From: Citrus sinensis
Lineage: Eukaryota; Streptophyta; Magnoliopsida; Sapindales; Rutaceae
NCBI RefSeq assembly: GCF_022201045.2
Contig: NC_068561.1
Coordinates: forward strand, 20,524,501 to 20,588,500
Direction: 5' to 3'
Length of the DNA: 64,000 nucleotides
A program made the translations under genes and the position numbers. Positions 47,472-59,146 of this stretch are shown one piece after another. The first letter of the stretch is position 1; each line of letters opens with the position of its first letter. The notes beneath the pieces were generated by a model that had not been told where the DNA came from, made no database searches, and was given only the letters and a program-made list of their open reading frames with translations.

Positions 47472-49780
47472 ATGTCACGTGAGTTCTGGTCGGTACTGCA
47501 CGTGGCGCTTTCTTTTTTGTGCTTAATTAGTATGAATGATTAGACACATGTGTAGTATGACGAATCGGAATATCTCTTGACAAATAAAATCTTGTCATCT
47601 TTGTAGTGTTGTTATGCAGGCCCTGCCACCGCAAACGGGGGTCGTCTCTACTTACCAGACGTATTTCTCTAGCTCTAGTTTTTTTTTTTTTTCCTGTTTT
47701 AGTATAATGATATATATATATTAGTGTATGTATGTACAAAGATTTTGGTGCAAATGTCATTGCAAAAGATCATAGGATATTAAGCTGCTGTTAGTTTCTT
47801 CTTAATTAACGACGATTTGGTAAAATTTTTATGGGGAAAGATGGGTAATGGGTTGGTCAAAATCTTGGGGAGCTCCACTTGCAAGACAAATTTTGGCTGG
47901 TGGGAAAAGATAGGTATTGGGATTTGTTTTGACAGTATAGCTTTGGGACCCCCTTGTTATTTATTTATTTATTATTGTAATTACTCATAATCTACGTACC
48001 ATGGAAATAGAAGATTTGAAATTTAAAAACGGTTGGGGGATTATTAATTGGAATTTATTTATTTATTATGGCGTATTAATTAATGTGAGAAATTAATTAA
48101 ATTAAATGGAAATAAAAGAAATTAAGTGACCAGTTCTGCGTCTGCGGGCACTTTGACATTGTGCATTTTCCAAGGCAAGACTGTAGCAACTGATACATTG
48201 TAATGATAGTTTCCAGTTTACTCATTGCCCTCTTCTGCAAGTCACAACTTACAAATGAGGGGGGCTTTGACCTTTCTCTATTTGCGTCTCTCTTTGGATC
48301 TCTTGACTTGGTATAATTTGCTTGCCATACTCCAAAGTAATCTATTTACTATATATATACATGTATGTATATTTCGTAGTCTCCCTCTCATGAGTCTGAC
48401 GTTTTCTATTTTCTATTTTTGGATACCCTGAAGTGGCTGAGAATTAAATCAAACTAATTTTATATATAGATAATACATTCCTTTAAAGAAAAGTCATGAG
48501 TGTGTAATCTTATTAAATTGAAAATATTATATGCAGAGGGGTAATAGCATGATCCAACTGACAAAAATGACAAAGCATACATGAATCCAAGGACGAGTTA
48601 CAATTCGGATTTCATATATCCTCTTTTTATTCTCCCCTTTTGTTGATATATTTTTCGAAAAAAAAAATATATTTCTCATTAAATAAAGAATCAACAGTAC
48701 AATGAGTTGCAGTACATTGTCAATACATATTCTAAAGATCTATAACAGTAATCAATTAGACTAACCCATATAATCTCACTGAAAAATAAGAAAAAATATG
48801 CGTACCCAGGAAGTAAAAACTTCCATTCACAGTACGCAAACTAGTCAGGATTCCCTACCTCTTTTGATATAATCTCCATCATTATAATTAGACTTTTCAA
48901 CTGATACCAAAATAAATTTATTGTAGAAATTGATCTTACACGGCAATCTTCCTCACGGTCAAAGGAGAAAAAAAAATTGAAGCTGATCTTCCATCCTCAC
49001 ACCCGAGAGTGAAGGAGGCCAGAACAAAACTACCATCCTCAATCCAAAAAGATGAAGAGGCTGCAACAAAGAAACAAGAAGGACAAGGAAAGGCCACTGG
49101 AGAAGGAGAGAAAGAGCTCCTTCTCCAGGGATTGAATGAGGAAAAGATGAGGAGCAGGAAAGTGTTATGGAAGGATCCTTGATTAAAGAATAACATAAAC
49201 AAATATTAAAATATGAATAATCAAAATTTTGTTGCCAAAGCATTAATATTTTTCGTTAATTCTTTGCAGATTGGAGGTTATATTCATTTCAAGTTAAATG
49301 CTATGTTTCACTACGGCTTTTAATAGAAAACTTGAGAACTTACAAAAGATAGTTAAGAAACCACAATCAGTACTCAGTAGGGAGGAAAAACTGTTTAGGT
49401 ATCGAAGTCCCTTGCGTTAGATCACGACGTTTTAGATACCATACAGACAAATATTTAGATTATTACAAAAAATATAGAGTTTTTTTGGGTATCATTCTGT
49501 CAATAAATTTGATTTGTTAGTCATCGATTGGTAATATTTATTTGATATACAAATTTTGTATCTTTATTTAGAAATATATGATTATTCATATGTGTTATTA
49601 GTAGTAGAAGAATGGGAAATATAGTTTAGTAATGTAATACACTTTCGTATACATTGTTTGATATCCAAAATTTTAAATGGGCAATTGTCATGAATTCAAT
49701 TATATATATATATATGTATGTATGTATGTATGTATACACACAAATAATTCTCAAGTGTGGACGACCGCAATTTTTTTAAT
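47472..49780. other. Intergenic DNA, no confident gene
   Basis: The OFP 3' UTR occupies the first few hundred bases. A stretch at about 48955-49185 is less AT-rich and can be read on the plus strand as a Glu/Lys-rich frame (IEADLPSSHPRVKEARTK...), or on the minus strand as hydrophobic frames. It lacks an ATG and may be a gene fragment. A (TA)n/(TATG)n run lies at about 49702-49738. Confidence 0.4.
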
Positions 49781-49782
49781 AC

Positions 49783-49906
49783 GAACACACTTTTAAATCG
49801 TGCGGTTTAAAAGAGTTAGTTTTTTAATAAAATATAAAATCGCGGGGTTTAAGAAAGTTAAAACTTAACTCTCTTAAACCCCACGGTTTTAAAGTGTATC
49901 CGCATG
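49783..49906. mobile_element. Short fold-back element (MITE-like)
   Basis: An inverted repeat pairs CACTTTTAAATCGTGCGG and GGTTTAAAAGAGTTAG on the left with CTAACTCTCTTAAACC-type and CCACGGTTTTAAAGTG on the right, over about 45 bp per arm. The centre contains an additional related copy (AATCGCGGGGTTTAAGAAAG). About 120 bp in all. The palindromic layout suggests a small MITE. No target-site duplication could be assigned. Confidence 0.5.
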
Positions 49907-51257
49907 TAAATAAAATGAGGATACATGCACTAGAGAATGACTAATATATATATATATATACACATAGAGAGAGGGGACATCCTCAATTTATTAACATATT
50001 GAAGACTATATTTTTTGTCTACTAATATATTAAAATCTATATATATAAAATATTAATTACAACTAATTTACAAACATGTTATGTAACGAAGTCTTAGAAC
50101 GTCTCCTATCATTTATTAGATTGAATTTAATGTTGGATTGACGAACGTTAATAAAAAAAATTGACCTCGTCCCCAAATTAGATCATGTTCTTGCAGGAGA
50201 GCAAAATAAATTGTTTCGATGAAGATTAAATATAAACAATAGAAGAAGAAACGGATGGTGAGTGATGAGTGATGAGAGAGGCGAAGCATTCAATACACAG
50301 TCCAATATAGTAAGATTTCGATTTCAGTTTCAATCTATATCGATCTCTCTCTTTCTCCATAACTATTTCATAAATGTGTGTCTGATAAATTAATTATAAA
50401 AGAAAAATGAATATGACCTGCTTTGGAGGGTTAAGTCAAAATCAAATCAAAATACACAGAAACCAGGCGATAGGGAATCTTGCTACATGCAAGTTAGCTT
50501 CGCTAGTGGAAAACACAAGGGGCCTTCCATTGAAAATGAGAAGCCGATCAGAAATTAACTCTCATTCATTATGACTTGTGATATAAGATCGATGCAACAT
50601 AAATTGCAAGTCAGTCCAGCTCACACTCTCCTTAAATACTCTGCCTTAAGAACTAATTGGGTTTTGCCATGTACCTTTAGCTTGCTTCTTGTATTTGACT
50701 TTTTGTGGACATAAAAATAATTTTAATTGCTTTTCAATTATGTCATGTTAAGTCTCAATAAGCAGAGACACAAGGGCAATCTTTATCTAATCCATTAACA
50801 CCTTTCTTTTTATAGTGGGAGACATCAGACATCTCGTTGCTTTTATAGGCTGGAAAATAGTCAATTGAAAGTATGATAAGTGAGAAAAATAGAAGTAAAT
50901 GAAAAAAAAAAATGTCATGAAAGATTCCCCTCCTCCCTCCACTTTTAAAGTACAAGATCTGATTCAGCCAACAAAATTAATGGTGCAATAACAGCTTTAA
51001 CGTGAAAGATCAATTTACAGATTATAATAAACAACCGGTTATTGATAAATATGAGGAACATAGAAATATCTCCGTCAGTATACAATCGGTTAAGAATATG
51101 TGCACCAATAAACTAGAACTACATATAAAGTCACGATTTATGGCCAAAGTTGGCTTTTGCGACTGATACAGTGATGGATCTTTTAGTAAAATATGATCTT
51201 TTACTGTCCGAAAATTTTCATATATAAACATTGAGAGTTTCAAATCACCAAAATTTA
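49907..51257. other. AT-rich intergenic DNA
   Basis: Contains TA runs near 49944-49960 and a short GA/CT-rich stretch near 50340-50360. No gene recognised. Confidence 0.45.
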
Positions 51258-51271
51258 ATATAACTCTCGCC

Positions 51272-51537
51272 AGTAGTTTGAACCCCACAAATCTATTGTG
51301 AGGGTATTTTTTTCTTCAATTAAATTTGAGTGAAGGCAGTTTTCTCCCTTACTTAAGTGTGAGAAGTAGACATCTTCAAATATTTGTGAGAGTTAAAATA
51401 TGGGCAGCGCTCCATTAGTATTGATGTAAGTTGGTTCCAGTAATAGTCTAATTTATAAATATCAGTTATAATCTCATATAATATGAGTTGTAATTTAAGC
51501 AATAATCTCATGTAATAATATATATATATATATATAT
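51272..51537 (+). mobile_element. 5'-truncated SINE, same family as 26.96 and 60.18 kb
   Basis: Flanked by a perfect 14-bp direct repeat, ATATAACTCTCGCC (51258-51271 and 51538-51551). It starts directly at a B-box-like GTAGTTTGAACCCC, so the A box is missing. The body shares CTCCCTTAC...AAGTGTGAG and TTTATAAATATCAGT words with the other two copies. The 3' end is a (TA)n run rather than poly-A. Confidence 0.7.
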
Positions 51538-51551
51538 ATATAACTCTCGCC

Positions 51552-53179
51552 GTCAGATAATGGGCAAAAAGTTGATTCCCAGTAACAACCCATATAAGAT
51601 AGAAGACTGAGAGCGTATGAAAAAAGGTTACAAAGTGAACACGTATACATGTAAGGACTAAGGTGCTGAGGGCCATAAGCCATGCATGCAAGAGCCAAGC
51701 ATGTTACAAGGCACAAAATGATTAAACGTACTGTTGCAGAAAAACAATGATACAAGAAACAAGAAATGATGGAACAATTCGATGTGGGAACACAGATATT
51801 GGATATATGTGTCTCGACTTGTTGTTCTTTCCAGTTTCTCTTCAGTCAATTTTAAGACTACATGGTATTATTTGATAAAGATGAGGCAAATGATAAAGGT
51901 CTGAAAATAAAACTCGAAACTGAAAGTACTTTAACACTGTGAAGTGAGGGTCCGCAGCCAAAGCATGGGGGGCCTTGAGGCAACGTGTTGCCCAGTGATC
52001 TGAAACATTTTGATCTGGAGAGTCTTTTCTTTAGCTTGAAGTTTTTTGAGCTCAAGAGCTGAAACTGCACAATGAGTACAACAAAACCCAGTTTTGCAAT
52101 TTTGTCTCTCCAAAATTTCTATGCCCTAAAGTTGCCTTATTTTTTTTAATGTTCAATTTTATTCCTAATGTATGCTTCTTTCTTTTTTGGCACAGTACAA
52201 CTTACAAGGCACTTTAGGGCTAGGGAGCGCCTTTCAACTAACAATATCACGCGGGCCCCTTTTGGCTATGCCAGTCGGAGACAAGTGCACAACAAAAGTA
52301 TGCTACAAATGTTGATAATTTAGCTTTTCACAAAGCATATATTGCTCATCCAAAAGGAAAATATATTTAATTTTTTTGTTCCTTTCGCATAAAATTACAT
52401 AAGATTGATGATTAGTATCAATTTATGTCATAATAAACTAGTAAAAATTAGGAGTAATCCTCATTCCTCAAGTTGCAGTCTCCCTTGTCTTTCAACTCAT
52501 TATTAAACTAATCTAATAATTGGGCCTTAGACCATTTTGGGCCTGATATCTTGCTAGATAGGGCCCAATTGTTGATGAGCTTACCCAATTTTTTACCTTC
52601 AAAACTTATGGACAAATTTTTGTGAAGGCAATCAGATCAGAGCCTCGTCGAACCACTTCAATATCTCACGACTACCAAGGGAGACGTGTTACAGAACACA
52701 AATTTTGTAAGTCAGAATGCAAAAAGGATGCAAAAGTTTTTAACGTAAATTATAAATTTGTAAGATAAGTAATGATAAATCTGTTATGTTGTATATCATT
52801 GAAATGCTGTCTTTTCTTTTCGAGCATAACCCTAAAACTGTCTCAAGGGTGCTCGAAAAAGTGAAAAAACGTAATAGCAGCAAAATTTAAATGTTGCTGC
52901 AGTCTGCAGAGAAGTCATCATTTGGGATGAGAAATAGCTTTAGCTTGGAGAACCAAATGATGCATGTAGCAATATCGGAATAATTGCTCCTAATGCTGAG
53001 TTGTTACATCAAAATAAAGTTAAAGATCTCACAACGGCCCATAGGTAATGGTGCCGAGGCAGTAAGGTTGGTGGACTATATAATGCAAAAATGCATTAAT
53101 TGGGAAAGGAAATAATGTAATAGAAAAATCTCATCTCCAAAGTTACACGAAAACGACAGCTACCAACACAAAGATCACT
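51552..53179. other. Intergenic DNA, no gene recognised
   Basis: Several minus-strand frames of 60-112 codons occur but none shows a domain or coding-like composition. They include the frames over the (TA)n tract at 51353-51755. No repeats beyond scattered short ones. Confidence 0.4.
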
Positions 53180-53286
53180 TTAAGTTACATGCATGTACCT
53201 TACAATCCTCTCACATGAATAGTGAGTGGACTCATATCATTCACTATTCATGTGAGAGAGGTGTAAGATACGTACATGTAACTTAA
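53180..53286. mobile_element. Palindromic MITE, copy 1 (~107 bp)
   Basis: Almost entirely an inverted repeat: TTAAGTTACATGCATGTACC then CTCTCACATGAATAGTGA, mirrored by TCACTATTCATGTGAGAG and TACGTACATGTAACTTAA, with a ~12-bp loop. A close relative is at 55979-56074. Confidence 0.65.
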
Positions 53287-55978
53287 TATTAGCCCCAACA
53301 CAAACATCAACAATGTTTAATGATCATCACTATGGTAAGTGGTAACTAAGTCACAAACCTCAATATCTCATAGCAAGTTAATTAATAACATGAACTCAGA
53401 GTGAGTGAAGGAGAGTCACTATCTTCACCCTATTCCTCAAGAAGATCATATTGGGATTAAGACAAGATTTGCTGCTATTTTTCACTCTTTTTTGTCCCCC
53501 CCACCCAAAAAAAAGATCTTCTAAGGGGTAAAAGGAGGCACACAAAAAAAAAAAAATCACTTGCAAAGAAAAATACAGACAAATTAAAGCAATAGTGCAG
53601 GTGAGAGTGAAGCTAAGGCTTAAAGCCAATGTACTGATTGATCATTATTGATGGATGCGTGCGCCGTGGTCTGTATTCAATAACGCTGTCAATTGAAGTT
53701 TCGTAAAGACACTGTCGTGGTGAGCTTACCTAGGGTAAGTTTCTAGTTTCTGTCATTTAACCAATGAGATTTGATTTCTTTTAATATCTTTTCTCTCTTT
53801 TCTTTCTTTTTGCCCTTTCTGAAATAATATCCTCTTTTTAATTCCGGCTGATGCGATTTAAAAATTTAGTTTACAAACACCATTTCAACGTTACCCATGC
53901 TGATCATTAAACGCACGCAGCAGCCTCTGTAAACGAAATTGTCTTCTCGGCCCACGTTACGCGTTAAATGCAAAGCTCAAACAAAGCTGAGATAATTACT
54001 AGACCGACACCAACTTCAGTACCGTTTGGTTAAAATTTTCGTGCAATTTCATTTTTTTTTTCTTTTTCTCGGACAATGAGGATGCAATTAATGGGTCATT
54101 ATCTCAATAATTACCATGCCAATTTTTGTTTTTGTTTTTTTTTTTGGGAGAAATGTTTATTGGTTTTCTCCAAGCTTGTTGACAAGTAAAAGCCTGCAGA
54201 GTAATAGAGCCACGGGGTGGGTTTGTTTGTTTGTGTGGGAAAGGAAATTATTTAAACATAGTTCGGTGTTATTTTTAACTTTGTGACCCAGTGGCTGATG
54301 TCACAAAAACCGTGGACCGACAACTTGACACTTTTTTTTTTTAAAAATTTTTAATTTGCTTGTTACTAATTTAGAATGCTTCTCCGGCGCCGCTGCATAA
54401 GGGAGGGCGTGGGTTTGAATTTTTGAGAACCATCGATTGGGTTCGGTTGTTGTTTCGCTGCCAATTAATCCGAATTGAATTCGGAAAATGCTCAAATAAA
54501 AATTCATTTAAAATGGTGTTGTTTTGCGTTATTTTTTGATCACTCGGTACGAAAATTAGCGATCCTCTAATAAATGGATGGAAATCAATAACAAAACCAA
54601 TCAAATTTAATTTGATCTTAAATATAGGTTCAAGATCAGTCCATAATTTTGCATGGTCCTGTCCACATCGACTTTTACAATCTTTGCTAATATTGTTTAA
54701 CCTAAAAATTTTGCATATATATAGTATTTTACTGTTGTTCTCACTTTCCTCAGGAGAGAGGAGAGAAGAAGAAGAAGAAAAAGAAGAAGAAGAAGAAGAA
54801 GAAGAATCATTATTATATATATGAGTGTGTGAATTAGAGAAAGTGTTGTACGTACAAATTTTCCCATTTATAGTTTTTTACAAGTAAGAAATTGCTGATT
54901 ATTTTCGGAGGTAAGAAAATTGCTTTACTTCAGGCCGTGTAGAGTTGGCATATAAAAAAGGGTGGAGTAAGGTTTGATTCATTGATTGAGAATGGAAAAA
55001 GCCATTGCTAGAAATTTTGGGGCAGGAATTACATCGCTAAAGATAGATGAAACCAACTAATTAAGAACCCTATAAGGGTAAGTATTTCAATTTGCATTAT
55101 CTTTCTTTAACATTTTTTAAGCTATTTCCCACAAGGTATTGATTCATCAAATCATATCAAATATAAAAAACTGCGATATAATTTACAGAAAATAGAAACC
55201 CTAGCCTCATTATTTAGTTGCTTTAATTTCTGATAAAAGCCCTAGCTTATAATCCGATTGGAGTTGCTTGATTCTAGTATAATTAATTAAACTGTGACGC
55301 TGCATTAATTAAATTATATCGATCGGTATCTCTTCATAGTTAATTGTAAAATTGAATTTAAAACAGAAGTGGCACAAGGTTTAGAAGCTTCGCCGCTCGA
55401 ACAAGAATCTTAACTTAGAAATTGACGCCGAGGCATCTATGCGGAGACAATTATATTGAACATAGAGCGTTGAAAATATTATAATATATAATTTCGATTT
55501 TATGCAATGCAAATTGCAACTTTTTGTTATCTCGATCTATTTTTACGTAATATTAATTCATTCATATGTTATTTAATTACCAGTAAAACGATATCAAACT
55601 ACCTATGTTGACCCTTGACACTACGAAAATTGTTGCTTTGGGGATATAATTTTTAATTAAATTAACGCCAGATCTTATACCATAAATTGCGGGGGAAAAA
55701 AATATATGATTCATTGTAACATTAGTTTAAGCTTTTTTTTTGTAATGGTTTGTTTAGATTACTCTAAACAAGAATATGAAAAATATTCCCAAACCATGTT
55801 TAGCAAAATCTTAACTTGATTGTGTTTAATGTAACCCATCCTTGGAAACAACATTTGCTGCACATTTTTAAAAGCATCTATTCAAAAATCAGCATGATAA
55901 TGCAATGATTTTATATTTTTGCCTAAAAAAATTAAAATAATAATAGTTGTAGTAGTAAATAATAAAATAAGGGTAATG
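53287..55978. other. Intergenic DNA with a (GAA)n microsatellite
   Basis: A GAA-rich run lies at about 54763-54806 (with AAA interruptions). No coding feature recognised. The frames at 54301-54604 lack family motifs. Confidence 0.45.
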
Positions 55979-56074
55979 CTAAGTTATATGCATGTACCTT
56001 ACAACCCCCTCACATGAATAATATATAAATACTATTTATGTGAGAGGGTTTTAAGGTACATGTATGTAACTTAG
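55979..56074. mobile_element. Palindromic MITE, copy 2 (~96 bp)
   Basis: Begins CTAAGTTATATGCATGTACC and ends with the inverted GGTACATGTATGTAACTTAG. The arms match those of the element at 53180 (shared CTCACATGAATA / ATTTATGTGAGAG). The loop is about 10 bp. Confidence 0.65.
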
Positions 56075-57798
56075 AGGGATCCATAAAATAAATATACGAT
56101 TTAATATCCCAACGGTCCCTCTTTGCACCACTCAATTAATTCTGGAAGTGACAATCTGCTGACCCACCAAAGAATATATCATTTATTTCTTGTTTTTCCT
56201 CATAGCATTTAGCTTCTTTGATAGAGAAAGAGAGAGGATAAATAATAATAATAATAACAGTGAGGATTCAAATTCAGAACTCTTATGGCCATGGGCACTA
56301 TGTTGATAAGGTGATGCCCTAACAATTATTTTCAAATATTCTTGTAGGAAAACAAAGGAGCTTTTTATTTGTTTTATCTGCAATATCTTTAAAGCCAATT
56401 CAGAGCTACATGATTAATTTGCAGATATGGGTTTGTTCATATTCTCAACTTTCAGCCATTTTTACTCTCAAAAACTATGAAAAATATCCATGTTTCAGCA
56501 CAAAATCTAACATGAGTTTTGTTTTTATTTTTATTTTTTATATTTCTTTTTACTTTCTGGGTCTATCACGGTTATTGCAAAAAGACCAAGCCAAAATTCT
56601 GCGCTGGAATTGTAGCTATCATGATAAGGACTGTCAAATTCAAAACCTACGGCTACGATCACTTGATCATTGGAAAGGATTTGCAGAGATGTACTTCCAG
56701 GGGAAGCATATCTAGTGGTGGATACTACTCCATCACAGTGGATACATGTGCACGTAGGTGATTTGAGTTGCATGAGATCGAGTTTTGATTATTAAAATTG
56801 ATTTCTCATTAGTTATATCCACATGAAAATTAACTCAATAGCATGTCACTGCAAGAGAACGCCGTTTAAGCAACCTTTTTAGTTTTTTATTTCCCGTTTT
56901 GCATTAGCTTTTGTTTCTAGTAATGTCACTACAAGAGAACGCCGTTAATTTGTCTTATTCAACCCAAGTAAATTTGGATAATAACATTTTTAGTTTTGAG
57001 TTTTCATAGATAAGTTCATAATTATCCATTTTTAACAAATTGGTCTCTGACCAGTGACTCCTAATTTCATTTTTAATGGCAACATTGAGAATGTATTCTT
57101 CGCCAATGTAGCGGAACTTGAAACCCAAATATATTATTCAATCCATGAATCCCAGATATCTTATTCAATCCATGAATTTTTGTTAACTTTTATAAATTAA
57201 TTTTTTTTCTTTAAACCTTATTTTTTTTTCTAAAATAAGTTTTTTTAAAATAAAAATATAATAAGATTCCGTCCCTCATAATCAGTTGACACTGTTTATG
57301 AGTTGCATATTCTTACGAGAAATGGGCAAATATTAATCCTGGTTATCTTTTCTTAAGATACACACTCTTACAAGAGATAGTAAACATCACCAATCTTGTA
57401 GCTGAGTAACTTGGTTTCATCAAGATAGGTGACAAGTTAGGGACCTATTTATGTATACTGTATCTTTGTTTGTCAAAACTTAAAATATAGGGACCCAAAA
57501 GTTTTTTTTTTCTAAAAAAGGAAAAAAAAGTACATAAAACAAAATTTCCAGAAATCCACAATTGTTAAACCCCAACATGATCGCGCGTGTGCATTCCCTA
57601 CACACGTACGACTGTTTCTAAGCCCACAGACACACACAGAGGGAGGGAGGGAGGGCGGGTGGCCGGAGGGGGAGAGAGAGGGAGAGAGAGAGAGAGAGTC
57701 ATCAAAATATTTTTTTTTCTTTTTAACTACCATTCATTGCTAAAAACTACTGATAATATACACAATATTAATTTCATAAAACAAAAAACTTGTAACAA
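56075..57798. other. Intergenic DNA with CACTA-like termini and a GGGA/GA-rich tract
   Basis: Two direct copies of a CACTRCAAGAGAACGCCGTT string start at about 56847 and 56928; CACTACAAGA is the typical start of CACTA (En/Spm) elements. A GGGA/GA microsatellite lies at 57638-57698, just 3' of the second OFP gene. Frames of about 100 codons at 56410-56773 have no recognisable family. Confidence 0.45.
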
Positions 57799-58608
57799 TT
57801 AAGATGAAGAAGCATCATCATCTTTTTGTTGCTTTTTAATCTCATCATCATCTTCAGCTTCGAATAATGAAGATAAGCAGCAAGGGATTGAAGAAGAATC
57901 ATCGTCATCAGAAGAAGAAGAAGAAGTGTAAAAAGACAAAGGAGATGAAGGAGAACAAGAACGAGAAGCTAATGAAGATGATGAACAGGTAATAAAATCA
58001 CTGCTAGTACTAGTAGAATTAGCAAAAGCTAAAGCAACAAGTAGGTCGACGAAAGCACCAACAATGTACCCATGATTGCTTTTCCCGTTCATTCTCAAAT
58101 ACCAACACAAAAGCTCTTCAAGATCTTCCCAATCTTTAAGCCCATGAGCTTCCACCATTTCCACCATTGACTTCTTGAAATCAACATAAGGATCTTGTGA
58201 CTCCATTGAACAAACCAAGCTCTCTTTGTAAGGGAACCCACTTGTTTTAGCTTCTTCAAGAATTGAACTTGTCTCTCCAGGCTCAAAAAACAGCCTCTCT
58301 GATCTTAAACCTCGAATGACAGTCTCTACTGGATCCCCGTTTGAGCACTCCTCCGACGCCGTCGAGAAGCTTGCTGTTGCTGACTCTGATGATGTGTTTG
58401 TAAACAATGATGACTCAGTCGTTTCAGCATCTAAGTAGGCTAAGTTAATGGTCTTGAACATGGCGCCGTTGGTGCTGTTATTATCATTATAGTTTCTAAA
58501 AGAGAGGGTTCTTGTTTGGTGACAAGAAGGCCAAGGCCATGATGATGATGATTTTGCTAACGTGTGTGTGTTTTTGGAGAGAAAAGGAAGCTTCATTTTC
58601 TTGCCCAT
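57799..58608 (-). CDS. OFP15: OVATE family protein, OFP15-like
   Basis: Intronless, 269 residues. Start is the ATG at 58606-58608 (MGKKMKLPFLSKN). The N-terminus KLPFLSKN followed by SSSSWPWPSCHQTRTLSFR (about 21-38) is the conserved block of the OFP12/13/15/16/18 group. VETVIRGLRSERLFFEPGET (about 94-113) is a second group motif. The OVATE domain (about 139-193) shows DPYVDFKKSMVEMVEAHG, LEELLCWYLRMN and HGYIVGAFVDLLVALA. The tail is rich in Ser and Asp (several DDD runs). The family represses transcription, often with KNOX/BELL partners. Orthology to OFP15 is supported by the neighbourhood (E2F, HVA22) but not proven. A GA-rich microsatellite follows the stop. Confidence 0.95.
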   Translation of the reverse strand: MGKKMKLPFLSKNTHTLAKSSSSWPWPSCHQTRTLSFRNYNDNNSTNGAMFKTINLAYLDAETTESSLFTNTSSESATASFSTASEECSNGDPVETVIRGLRSERLFFEPGETSSILEEAKTSGFPYKESLVCSMESQDPYVDFKKSMVEMVEAHGLKDWEDLEELLCWYLRMNGKSNHGYIVGAFVDLLVALAFANSTSTSSDFITCSSSSLASRSCSPSSPLSFYTSSSSSDDDDSSSIPCCLSSLFEAEDDDEIKKQQKDDDASSS

Positions 58609-59146
58609 GTTGTGGTTTGATTTGGAAGATTGTAGAAATGAAAATGTTTTGGGTGTTTTAAGCTAGAAGCTATTGTTGATGTTACAAGAGAATTAAATGT
58701 TGAGCCAGAAAGGGTTGTGGCTTGTGGTGAAGTGATTTCTGAAGGAGTGGTGTGGTGAGATAGATAGATTATAGATAGGTGGAGGGAAGTTGGAGTAAGA
58801 AGAAGAAAAATGGAGATGGGTACATGGGGTTGGTGGGGTCTTTTTCTTTTTATATAATATGGGTATTAAATTTTGAGCTACTAAATTAAATGTAGTTCAG
58901 CTGAGCTCATTCAATATTATAGCTGGTACTTCTGCCCCATTTTTTTTTTTACCAGTTATTGTTTGAACAACTCTCTGTCATTTCACCTCTCTATTTCTTT
59001 CTTTATTTATTACTAACTATAGCCAATTAATGTGTTTGTCCTCGGAAAAACTTTGGAGCCATTGGGTGATGTCTATACAACGCACACATATTTTTCAAAG
59101 AATTGTTTGGTAAATTAAAGAAAAACGAGATACTATATATTAAAAC
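58609..59146 (-). promoter_or_regulatory. Upstream region of the OFP15-like gene
   Basis: On the minus strand a TATA element (complement of TTTTTATATAATA, about 58847-58858) lies about 240 bp before the ATG, followed by a purine/pyrimidine-biased leader. The distal part is AT-rich and ends at the target-site duplication of the hAT element at 59147. Confidence 0.5.

Noticed and set aside
51353..51755. Overlapping minus-strand frames of 86-112 codons
   Set aside because: They run through a (TA)n tract giving Tyr-Ile repeats and overlap a SINE; not genes.
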